Shown here: piece by piece, positions 1 through 7,493 of the stretch | How the letters are laid out: each line of letters opens with the position of its first letter | How positions within the stretch are numbered: the stretch's first letter is position 1 | Origin: Stigmatella aurantiaca DW4/3-1 | GTDB lineage: Bacteria > Myxococcota > Myxococcia > Myxococcales > Myxococcaceae | Reading direction: 5' to 3' | DNA length: 64,000 bases | NCBI RefSeq assembly: GCF_000165485.1 | Contig: NC_014623.1 | Location: forward strand, 5,970,893 to 6,034,892 | Translations under genes and position numbers: made by a program | Notes under the pieces: generated by a model | What the model was told of the DNA's origin: nothing | The model's database searches: none | What the model saw: only the letters and a program-made list of their open reading frames with translations

Positions 1-1
1 G

Positions 2-1195
2 TCCGGGGCCCTGGCCGCGGCGGTGCTCGTCACCCTGGCGTGGAACGTCACGCAGAACGCCACCGGCCTGGATGCCTTCGCCCAAGGCGACTCTCACTCC
101 CCGGCGCCTTTCCAGGCGGGGCTCCTCGCCCTGGTGTTCGTCCCCTTCGCGCTGTTGCGCCGCTGGGGCCGCAACCGCATCCAGGACGAGGAGTGGGGAC
201 ATGGCGCACGGTTGCCGTGGGCGGTGCTCGCCGTCGTCCTCACCGTGCTCTGCCCTGGGGCGAGCTACCTCTTCGCCTGGCCGCTCCTGCTGGCCTTGCT
301 GATCCCGTACGCCCTGCGCCGCGGGGGGGACACCCCGTGGAAGGTGGGCCTGGTGCTCACCCTCGGGGGCGTTCCCTTGCTGCTGTTGATCACCTCCACC
401 CTGTACCCGCTCTCCTCGGCGCTCGGGCTCTCACTCGCGGGGGTGAGCCTGCTGCTTGCCTCCCTTGTCCTCGGACTGCTCCACCCCGCCCTGGCCTGGC
501 TGGTCCAGGGACGCTGGAACACCGTGGCGGTGGGGGCCTCGGCCGTGGGCGCCGTGTTCTTGCTCTCCGGCGCGGTGGCCGCAGGCCCCCGGGCGGATCG
601 CCCCTGGCCCGAGAGCCTGGCCTACTGGCTGGACCGGGATGGGAAACGGGCCTTCTGGCTGGCCCACGAGGACACGCACGGCGCCTGGGCGGCCCAATTC
701 CTGGGCGAAGCGCCTCCCGCCAAGCGCTTCGACGAGGCCATGCCCTGGCTGGAGACGGACGTGCTCTATCACGAGGCCTCCCTGCTCCCGCTGCCCTCCG
801 CCCGCACCCGCCGCGTCGCGGACGACCGCGAGGGAGACGTGCGCACCCTCACCCTCCAGGTGGACAGTCCTCCAGGGACGGCGGTGCTCCGGTTCAACCT
901 GCCTCCGCTGGAGTTCCTCGAGGTCCGGGTGGGCCAGACGCCCCTCCCCGAGGCCGTGCTCACCGCTGGACGCGCCGAGGGCGTCCGGATCGATTACTGG
1001 CAACCCCCTCGGGAAGGGCTCCCCCTGACCCTGAAGGTCCGCGGAGAGGCGCCCGTGCGCATGCGCTCCAGCACCATCTCCCTGAACATCCCCACCCTCA
1101 CCGAATCCCAGCGGCGGCCGCCCTCCCTCATGGCGGCCCCCTTTGGATTCGGCTTCAGCGACGTCACGGTCATCACGCAGACGGAGGCGCTGTGA
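2..1195 (+). CDS. M28-family membrane peptidase, C-terminal part (5' end outside window)
   Basis: The frame is open from the first complete codon at position 2, so the true start lies upstream. What is visible begins with about eight hydrophobic segments (to about residue 195) and ends with a soluble domain of about 200 residues. That layout matches the C-terminal half of membrane-anchored M28 zinc aminopeptidases; the metal-binding catalytic domain would be in the missing N-terminal half, so activity cannot be judged here. The stop codon overlaps the GTG start of the ABC transporter gene (GTGA), which implies translational coupling. The family call is recognition of the C-terminal style, not of catalytic residues. 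Confidence 0.6.
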   Translation, partial: SGALAAAVLVTLAWNVTQNATGLDAFAQGDSHSPAPFQAGLLALVFVPFALLRRWGRNRIQDEEWGHGARLPWAVLAVVLTVLCPGASYLFAWPLLLALLIPYALRRGGDTPWKVGLVLTLGGVPLLLLITSTLYPLSSALGLSLAGVSLLLASLVLGLLHPALAWLVQGRWNTVAVGASAVGAVFLLSGAVAAGPRADRPWPESLAYWLDRDGKRAFWLAHEDTHGAWAAQFLGEAPPAKRFDEAMPWLETDVLYHEASLLPLPSARTRRVADDREGDVRTLTLQVDSPPGTAVLRFNLPPLEFLEVRVGQTPLPEAVLTAGRAEGVRIDYWQPPREGLPLTLKVRGEAPVRMRSSTISLNIPTLTESQRRPPSLMAAPFGFGFSDVTVITQTEAL

Positions 1196-3027
1196 GCATC
1201 CCCTCAGGGCCTCTCCCCTCCCAGGGGCCATCCCTGGCCGAGGCCCCCGCTCCCCTGGTCCACGTCGCGGCCTCCCAGGTGCCGGTGTCGGTGCGAAACC
1301 TGGTCCGCACCTTTCCCGGCGAGCCCCCGCAGGTCGCCAACGATCAGCTCTCCTTTGACATCCACCGGGGCGAAATCTTCGGGCTGCTGGGGCCCAACGG
1401 CGCGGGGAAGACGACGCTGGTCATGCAGCTCATGGGGCTCATGCGCCCCACGTCGGGCCACATCCAGATCGAGCACGTGGACGTTGTCCGCCATCCGGAC
1501 GCGGTGAAGTCGCTGATCGGCTTCCTGCCCCAGGGAGAACTGGCGCTCAACTACCTGGAGGTGGAGCGCGCGCTGCACTACACGGGACGGTTGAGGGGCC
1601 AGAGCGAGCACGACGCCCGCGTCCAGACCCGGCAGATCATCGAGCAGCTCGGCCTGGGCAGCTTCCGGAGCCGATACATCAACCACCTCAGCGGCGGCAT
1701 GGCGCGGTTGGTCGGCTTCGGCATGGCGCTGATGGGCCAGCCCCGGCTGCTCATCCTCGACGAGCCCACCAACGAGCTGGATCCGCACAAGCGGCGCCTC
1801 GTCTGGGACACCCTGGATCAGCTCAACCGGGAACAGGGCCTCACCTGTCTGCTCGTCACCCACAACGTGCTGGAGGCCGAGCGGGTCATCCACCGGCTGG
1901 CGGTGATGGACCGAGGCCGCATCATCGCGCTCGGCACCCCTCAGGAGATCAAACAGCGGGCGGGCGGCCACGTCCGGCTGGAGCTCCAGCTCAAAGAGGG
2001 CCTGCGGCTGGAGGACCGGGAGCTGGAGCAGCTTCGCAGCCACGGCCAGGTCATCGAGGTCCGAGGCGGCCATTACCGGACCTACCTGGAGCCGCAGCAG
2101 GCCGCCTCCACCAGCGTCGAACTCATCCAGTCCCTGGGCCTGGAGCGGGTGGAGGACCTCCGGCTCGCCCCTCCCTCGCTGGAGGAGGTGTATCTGGATC
2201 TGGACCGCAACGCGGCCCGGGAAGTTCCCACCCTGCCTCCCCCTCCACGCCTCGAGGAGGCGTCCCCCAGCCCCCACCGTCTCCGGCACCACCTCGTGGC
2301 GCTCAAGTACCTGTGGATCGCGCACATGCTGGAGGTGCGGCACACCTGGGCATGGAACGCCGTCTTCTCCCTCTTCATGCCGGTGGCGATGGTGTTCGGC
2401 CTGTCACGCATCGGCCTGGGCCTGAGCGACCGGACCAGCCTGCTCTACATCGTCAGCGGGGCGGCGGTGTTCTCGGTGGCCACCGAGGGAATCCTCACCT
2501 GTGCGCAGCGGGTGGCCATGATGCGCAAAGACGGGCGTCTCATCTATTACGCCTCCCTTCCCATCGGTCAGGCGTCCTTCGTCGCCTCCATCATCCTCTC
2601 CCGGGTGTTCATCGTCTTCCCCGGGGTGGTGACCCCCTTGCTCGCCGGCTGGCTGCTGCACGGCATCCGCCTGGAGCTGAGCCCGTGGCTCCTGGTCGTC
2701 ATCCCCCTCACCGCGCTGTCCTTCTCGGGGGTGGGCATGATGCTGGGCTCCCTCATCCGCGATCTGGACCTGCTGGTGGTGATCACCAACGCGCTCATCT
2801 CCGTGCTGCTGCTGGCCGCGCCCGTGTTCATCCCCGAGGAGGCCCTGCCCTCACCCCTGCGGGCGATGGGATTTCTGTTGCCCCCAACCTATGCCGCGGA
2901 CGCGCTGCGCAGGGCGCTGGATGGCGCCGTGGACGTCCGCTTCGCGGTGGATCTGGCGGTGCTGGCCGCGATGACGCTGGTCAGCTTCGTGGGCCTGTCC
3001 CGCTGGATGCGCTGGCGCGTGGACTGA
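1192..3027 (+). CDS. ABC transporter, ATPase and ABC-2 permease fused in one chain
   Basis: This 611-residue protein has an N-terminal ATPase with Walker A GPNGAGKTT (67-75), signature LSGGM (166-170) and Walker B LLILDEPTNELDP (from 186). An ABC-2-type membrane domain with about six hydrophobic segments follows (about 365-611). The order resembles DrrA-DrrB or NodI-NodJ exporters fused into one polypeptide, so an exporter acting as a homodimer is the natural reading; the substrate is unknown. The GTG start at 1192 overlaps the stop of the upstream peptidase. The same frame is open far upstream of 1192, but that stretch has no family features and lies inside the peptidase gene. A strong hairpin follows the stop. 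Confidence 0.88.
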   Translation: MSIPSGPLPSQGPSLAEAPAPLVHVAASQVPVSVRNLVRTFPGEPPQVANDQLSFDIHRGEIFGLLGPNGAGKTTLVMQLMGLMRPTSGHIQIEHVDVVRHPDAVKSLIGFLPQGELALNYLEVERALHYTGRLRGQSEHDARVQTRQIIEQLGLGSFRSRYINHLSGGMARLVGFGMALMGQPRLLILDEPTNELDPHKRRLVWDTLDQLNREQGLTCLLVTHNVLEAERVIHRLAVMDRGRIIALGTPQEIKQRAGGHVRLELQLKEGLRLEDRELEQLRSHGQVIEVRGGHYRTYLEPQQAASTSVELIQSLGLERVEDLRLAPPSLEEVYLDLDRNAAREVPTLPPPPRLEEASPSPHRLRHHLVALKYLWIAHMLEVRHTWAWNAVFSLFMPVAMVFGLSRIGLGLSDRTSLLYIVSGAAVFSVATEGILTCAQRVAMMRKDGRLIYYASLPIGQASFVASIILSRVFIVFPGVVTPLLAGWLLHGIRLELSPWLLVVIPLTALSFSGVGMMLGSLIRDLDLLVVITNALISVLLLAAPVFIPEEALPSPLRAMGFLLPPTYAADALRRALDGAVDVRFAVDLAVLAAMTLVSFVGLSRWMRWRVD

Positions 3028-3035
3028 TGCCGCGC

Positions 3036-3061
3036 GAGCAGGGCCGCTGCCAGCCCTGCTC
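3036..3061. terminator. Bidirectional terminator hairpin
   Basis: A perfect 9-bp inverted repeat (GAGCAGGGC / GCCCTGCTC) with an 8-base loop sits in the 43-bp gap between the convergent ABC transporter and ATP-grasp genes. There is no U-tract on either side, so this is a structural call. Confidence 0.55.
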
Positions 3062-3070
3062 ACACCGCCA

Positions 3071-4324
3071 TCACGCCGGGGCCGAGGGCGCGGCTTGCTC
3101 GACCCGGAGCAGCGACAGCGCCCTCGCCGCGTCGCCAAGCACCTGTCCGCGCTCGGGCCCGCTGGCGATGACATAGCCCAGCCGGTCCGTCGCGCTCTCG
3201 GGCGGGCGCAGCCGGGTCCCCGCCGCCTTGTCCACGGCCACCTGCCGGACGGTGCCCAGCCGGGAGGCCTCGTCCTGGCCCTCCACGCGCGCCAGCACGC
3301 CGGGACGCTCCGAGGTGATGAAGCGGATACAGGCCACATCCTGGCGCGTGTGCGTCAGGTCCACGGGCCGCCCCAGCATTTGATCCAGCATCGCCGAGAG
3401 CAGATCCACGCCGGTGGACAGCCGCACCAGCTCCGGAATCATCCCTCCCGCCAGCCGGGGGTTGATCTCGATGATGACCGGCCCCGCGGGCGTGAAGCGG
3501 ATCTCCGTGTGGGCCGGGCCGAAGTCAAAGCCCACCGCCGCGAGCCCCGCGAGCACGGCCTCCTCCAGCGCCCGCCGCCGCTCGGGCGGCAGGTCCGCCG
3601 GGAAGTCATGCCCCATCTCCACGAAGTACGGCGGCGCGGAGAGGTACTTCTGGGTCACCCCGAGCACGTGCGTGGTGCCATCGGCCAGCGTCATCGTCTC
3701 CACGCTGAACTCCGGCCCCTCCAGGAATGACTCCACGAGCACTTCCCCGTGCAAGGACTGGCCGCGCTCGTTGGCGGCGCGGGAGTGCAGGGAGCGGAAG
3801 TGCGCGAGCAGCTCCTCGGGTGTGTCCACCCGCCGCACCCCCGTGCTGCCGCTCTCGGCGGGAGGCTTCACCACACACGGAAAGCGCACCGTCTGGGCGA
3901 GCTGCGCCGCCTCGGCCTCGGAGGCGATGACGTGGAACTCAGGCCCGGGCAGCCCCGCCGCGCGCAGCAGGGCCCGCGCCTCGTGCTTGTTGTGGCAAGC
4001 CTGGGCCGCGCGAGGCTGGAGGTAGCGCAGGCCGTGCCGCGCCGCGATGGCCGCCACCGTGGGCACATAGAAGGTGGAGAAGGTGAGCAGCGCCGCCACC
4101 TTCCCCTCCCGCACCAGCCCATCGACACAGGCCTCCACGGCCGCCGCGTCGTTGGTCTCCACCTTCAACACCTTCAGCCCCGGGGCCTTGTTGCCCACCA
4201 GGAAGGGGTACTTCTCTGGCTGGTGGGTGATGAACGTCACCTGCTCGCCCTGGGCCAGCAGCCGCTCCACGGCCAGCCGGCCCGTCCCCGTGGTGTTGCT
4301 CTCGACGAAAACGAATTGATTCAC
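3071..4324 (-). CDS. ATP-grasp carboxylate-amine/thiol ligase
   Basis: A 417-residue ATP-grasp protein. Visible features are the ATP-binding lysine in CVVKPPAESGSTG (K153) and the metal-binding acidic set, E274 and EINPRLAGG (E286, N288). Family members activate a carboxylate as acyl-phosphate and join it to an amine or thiol, so this enzyme most likely makes an amide or peptide bond with an amino acid. It is the last gene of a five-gene leftward operon, 4 bp after the PLP enzyme gene, and starts with GTG at 4324. The context suggests it uses the amino acid produced by its neighbours, or supplies their substrate. The exact substrates cannot be read from sequence. Confidence 0.85.
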   Translation of the reverse strand: MNQFVFVESNTTGTGRLAVERLLAQGEQVTFITHQPEKYPFLVGNKAPGLKVLKVETNDAAAVEACVDGLVREGKVAALLTFSTFYVPTVAAIAARHGLRYLQPRAAQACHNKHEARALLRAAGLPGPEFHVIASEAEAAQLAQTVRFPCVVKPPAESGSTGVRRVDTPEELLAHFRSLHSRAANERGQSLHGEVLVESFLEGPEFSVETMTLADGTTHVLGVTQKYLSAPPYFVEMGHDFPADLPPERRRALEEAVLAGLAAVGFDFGPAHTEIRFTPAGPVIIEINPRLAGGMIPELVRLSTGVDLLSAMLDQMLGRPVDLTHTRQDVACIRFITSERPGVLARVEGQDEASRLGTVRQVAVDKAAGTRLRPPESATDRLGYVIASGPERGQVLGDAARALSLLRVEQAAPSAPA

Positions 4325-4328
4325 CTGC

Positions 4329-5459
4329 TCACTCCAGCTCCAGCGCGCGGGTCAGATCGCCGCTGCGCATCACGGACGGAGCGTAATACGGAACCGAGCC
4401 GTCGTGCGGCACGGCCGCATGGCTCCAGCGCTCGGCCACGTCCACGCCGTAACGGATGGGCACGGGCGCCGCCGCGGCCTCCACGCCGATCAGGTTGTGC
4501 TTGGCCAGGTACTCCCGCGAATAAATGGTCTCGCAGTAGCGGTCCCCCCGGTCCGGCATCAGCGCCACCACGTGCTGATCCGGCCCGAACTGCTCCGCCA
4601 GCCACGAGGCCACCACGTAGGCCGCTCCGGACGAGCCTCCGCCGAAGATGGACTCCCGCCGCGCCAGCTCGTGGCAGGCGTTGAACACCTCGCCATCCGA
4701 CAGCCAGTGCGCCTCGTCGATGACGCGGTAGTTGATGTTGCCCGCGATGATGCTGTTGCCGTGGCCGCTCTGGAGGCGCGGGCCGTTGGGCTGGTGGAAG
4801 ATGACCGAGCCCACCGCGTCCACCGCCACGATGCGCACCCCGGGGGCCAGCGCCTTGAGCCGCTCCGCCGTTCCCGTGAGGGAGCCACCGCTGCCCACGG
4901 TGCCCACCAGCGCCGCGATGCGGGGTCCGAGCGCATTCACCAACTCGTGCGTCATCGTCTCCGTGTACGCCCCGGGGTTGCTGGGCGAGTCGTACTGCCG
5001 CGGCCAGAACGCGCCCGGATTCTCGTGGAGCACCTCCCGCAGCCGCACCAGCCGCGAATGCTGCCAGCCACCCGTTGGGTGGTAGGTTTCGACGACGTCC
5101 ACCTGGGCCCCGAAGGCGCGCAGCTTGTTGAGCAGGCCGATGTCGATGCGCGGATCGGTGACGATGATGACCTTGTAGCCCTTCACCGCGCCCACCCGGG
5201 CCAGCCCCTCCGCCATGGTGCCCGAGGAGCTCTCCGCGATGACACCGCCCGGCTTGAGCTGGCCGCGGGCCTCCGCGTCCTCGATGGCCTTGAGCGCAAC
5301 GCGGTCCTTCATCTGGCCGGGCATGGCCAGCTCCAGCTTCGCCCACAGCTGGGCCTTGGGCTGGGACACCGCCCGCCCCTTGAGCGCCACCAAGGGGGTT
5401 TCCTTCATCAAATCCAGGACCGACGCGGCCTTCTTCAGCATGGGAGGTTGTGTGTTCAT
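4329..5459 (-). CDS. Cysteine-synthase-like PLP enzyme (beta-replacement)
   Basis: A 376-residue fold-type II PLP enzyme. The Schiff-base lysine lies in PGQMKDR (K51), the substrate-binding loop is ESSSGTMAEG (76-85), and the glycine-rich phosphate loop is GTVGSGGSLTG (186-196). Cysteine synthases replace a beta leaving group; homologues in natural-product pathways use O-phospho-Ser/Thr and a nitrogen nucleophile. Beside a threonine-kinase-like gene and a lyase-like gene, a role in forming a 2,3-diamino acid is the best inference. The ATG at 5459 was chosen because the frame open further upstream runs into the lyase gene. It lies 7 bp after the lyase stop and has no clear Shine-Dalgarno, so coupling is likely. 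Confidence 0.85.
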   Translation of the reverse strand: MNTQPPMLKKAASVLDLMKETPLVALKGRAVSQPKAQLWAKLELAMPGQMKDRVALKAIEDAEARGQLKPGGVIAESSSGTMAEGLARVGAVKGYKVIIVTDPRIDIGLLNKLRAFGAQVDVVETYHPTGGWQHSRLVRLREVLHENPGAFWPRQYDSPSNPGAYTETMTHELVNALGPRIAALVGTVGSGGSLTGTAERLKALAPGVRIVAVDAVGSVIFHQPNGPRLQSGHGNSIIAGNINYRVIDEAHWLSDGEVFNACHELARRESIFGGGSSGAAYVVASWLAEQFGPDQHVVALMPDRGDRYCETIYSREYLAKHNLIGVEAAAAPVPIRYGVDVAERWSHAAVPHDGSVPYYAPSVMRSGDLTRALELE

Positions 5460-5466
5460 GGGATTT

Positions 5467-6981
5467 CTAAGCCGTCGAGGAGACACCCGCGGCGCTCGCC
5501 GCGGCCAAAGCTTCGTCCGCGGCCTCCAGCCGCGCCTTCCACCCCTGCACCCGTTGCTGGAGCCGCTCGCGCGCCTGCCCCAGCGTGGCCAGGTGGGCGC
5601 GGACCGCCTCGGGCGCGGGGCCGCCGCCATAGGCCGCGGCGCGCACACAGCCCTCTGGCTCCAGCACCTGCGCCAGCTCCGCCTCGTCCAGGGAGACCTC
5701 CCGGCCCAGCGTGGTGGCCAAGAGGGGCTCCAGCAGGCCGCGCGCCGCCTGGGGGGTGAGTTCCGGCTCGCGCTTGAGGTTCACCAACCGGCCCACCACG
5801 TCATGCGCGGTGCGGAAGGCGAGCCCATGCCGCGCCACGAGGTGATCCGCCAGCGCCGTCATGGTGGTGTCCTGGCCCACCAGGAACCGCCGCATGGGCT
5901 CCGGTTGGACGATGACGTTGGACATCAACAGCTCCATGAGCACCAGCGCCGTCCGGGCCGCCTCCAGGGCGGGCCACACCGGGGAGGTGGCTTCGGAGCT
6001 GACCTCCACGCTGTTGGTGAAGGACGTGCTCTTGAGCCCCATCAGCGTGTTCATCAGGAAGCCCGTGGCCTTCACGGCCTGGCCCCGGATGTTCTCCAGC
6101 ACGAAGGCATTGCGCTTCTGCGGCATGATGGAGCTGGTGCTCACCAGCTCGTCCGGCCAGCCCAGGAAGCCATAGGCCGAGCTTGCCCACGTTTGAAGAT
6201 CCGCGGACATCCGGGTGAGGAGCGTCCCCAGCAAGGCCAGCCCGCTGAGCACCTGGACCACGTAGTCCCGCGAACCCACCGCATCCAGCGAGTTGCCCAG
6301 CGGGCTCTCGAAGCCCAGCAGCTCCGCCACGATGGTGGTGTCGATGGGGAAGGAGGTGCCCACGCCCGCCGCTGCGCCCATGGGGCAGCGGTTCAGGGTG
6401 TCATAGGCCCCCGCGATCCAGTCGAGCGTCCGCAACAGCTCGGACAGGACCCCGCCCAGGTAGTGGCCGAAGGTGGCCGGCTGGGCCGGTTGCAGGTGCG
6501 TGAAGGCGCTCATCAACGTCTGCGCATGCGCCACGCCCAACCGCTCCAGCTGGCTGGCCAGCAGCATGCCCTGCCGCAGCACCTCCGCCAGGGCGGGCCT
6601 CAGGCGCATGCGCGTCACGGTGGCGTTGATGTCGTTGCGGCTGCGCGCCACGTGGGCCGCTCCGCCCACCTCGCCGCCCAGCCGGGAGATGTACTCCCCC
6701 TCATAGAGGAGGTAGAGCCCACGGTGGGAAGGCGGGGGTGGAAACAGCTCTTCGCCCGAGGCCAGGCGGTGCGCCAGCTCCCGGTTGAGCGACAGCAGGC
6801 GCGCGGCGGGCTCGGGCGCGAGGATGCCCCGGCGCGCGAGCATCACCACGTGGGCCGCGTCGATGCGCAGCAGGTGGGGAAGCACCTGCGCCCTGTCGGA
6901 AACGAAGTGCGGCTCGTACAGCAGCTCGAACAGAACGGGATGGGGGCCGCGCGCGAGCCGGCCAATGGCCTGAGCGCTCAA
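5467..6981 (-). CDS. Argininosuccinate-lyase-like enzyme (fumarase/aspartase superfamily)
   Basis: A 504-residue lyase with the superfamily regions SRNDINAT (114-121), THLQPAQP (161-168) and the catalytic-loop signature SSIMPQKRN (283-291). These are the parts that bind the substrate carboxylates and abstract a proton to release fumarate. It sits between a YbaK gene and a cysteine-synthase-like gene, not among arginine genes, so it is unlikely to be the housekeeping ArgH. Lyase homologues in diaminobutyrate pathways release fumarate from an N-substituted aspartate intermediate, and the same role is inferred here. The start appears to be TTG, overlapping the previous stop as TTGA, with GAGG 8 bases upstream. 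Confidence 0.85.
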   Translation of the reverse strand: MSAQAIGRLARGPHPVLFELLYEPHFVSDRAQVLPHLLRIDAAHVVMLARRGILAPEPAARLLSLNRELAHRLASGEELFPPPPSHRGLYLLYEGEYISRLGGEVGGAAHVARSRNDINATVTRMRLRPALAEVLRQGMLLASQLERLGVAHAQTLMSAFTHLQPAQPATFGHYLGGVLSELLRTLDWIAGAYDTLNRCPMGAAAGVGTSFPIDTTIVAELLGFESPLGNSLDAVGSRDYVVQVLSGLALLGTLLTRMSADLQTWASSAYGFLGWPDELVSTSSIMPQKRNAFVLENIRGQAVKATGFLMNTLMGLKSTSFTNSVEVSSEATSPVWPALEAARTALVLMELLMSNVIVQPEPMRRFLVGQDTTMTALADHLVARHGLAFRTAHDVVGRLVNLKREPELTPQAARGLLEPLLATTLGREVSLDEAELAQVLEPEGCVRAAAYGGGPAPEAVRAHLATLGQARERLQQRVQGWKARLEAADEALAAASAAGVSSTA

Positions 6982-7493
6982 GAGGCGGGCCTCGGCTCCG
7001 GCTCCGCCACCACATCGGCGACACGCGCGGCCGTGAGCCGGACGATGTCCTGTGGGGTGATGCGCAGCATGTGGTGCTCATCCCCTCCCCCGCCGAACAC
7101 AAAGGGGTGCTCAAGCACGCGGGAGTCCACCACCACGGAGACCTGGGTGGCATGTCCCACCGGCGGCACGCCCCCCACCGCATAGCCCGTGGCCCGCAGC
7201 ACCGTGTCAGGTGAAGCCAGCTTGAGCTGCGAGACGCCCGCCGCGGAGCCCACCTTGCCCGCGGAGACGCGCACATCCCCCGGGGCGATCGCCAGGACGA
7301 TCACCCCGCGGTCCTTCTTGCCCTCGAACAGGATGGACTTGACGATCTGCCCGGCGCTGACCCCCAGCGCGGCCGCCGCCAGGGGCACCGTGGGCATCTC
7401 CTGGCCGGGCCGGACCAGGGAGGCTTCCACCGTCTGCGTGGCGAGGTACTGCTTCAACCGATCGCTGCCTTCGTTGACCGCTGTGCTGCTCAA
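6978..7493 (-). CDS. YbaK/ProX-type aminoacyl-tRNA deacylase
   Basis: A 171-residue single-domain protein of the YbaK/EbsC/ProX family. The conserved lysine segment IVKSILFEG and the loop YAVGGVPPVGH are visible. Family members hydrolyse mischarged aminoacyl-tRNAs in trans. It lies in the middle of a putative non-protein amino-acid operon, which suggests it clears tRNA charged with the pathway product or an intermediate; this is inference. The start is TTG, overlapping the kinase stop as TTGA, and is supported by AGGAG 7 bases upstream. Its own stop overlaps the lyase start in the same way, so translation of the three genes is probably coupled. Confidence 0.85.
   Translation of the reverse strand: MSSTAVNEGSDRLKQYLATQTVEASLVRPGQEMPTVPLAAAALGVSAGQIVKSILFEGKKDRGVIVLAIAPGDVRVSAGKVGSAAGVSQLKLASPDTVLRATGYAVGGVPPVGHATQVSVVVDSRVLEHPFVFGGGGDEHHMLRITPQDIVRLTAARVADVVAEPEPRPAS

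Noticed and set aside
40-1191. In-frame extension upstream of the ABC transporter GTG
   Set aside because: The extra residues show shadow composition and overlap the M28-type peptidase; the ATPase domain begins soon after 1192.
5467-6981. Housekeeping argininosuccinate lyase (argH)
   Set aside because: No arginine genes are nearby and the partners are a threonine-kinase-like and a cysteine-synthase-like enzyme, so argH was not assigned.
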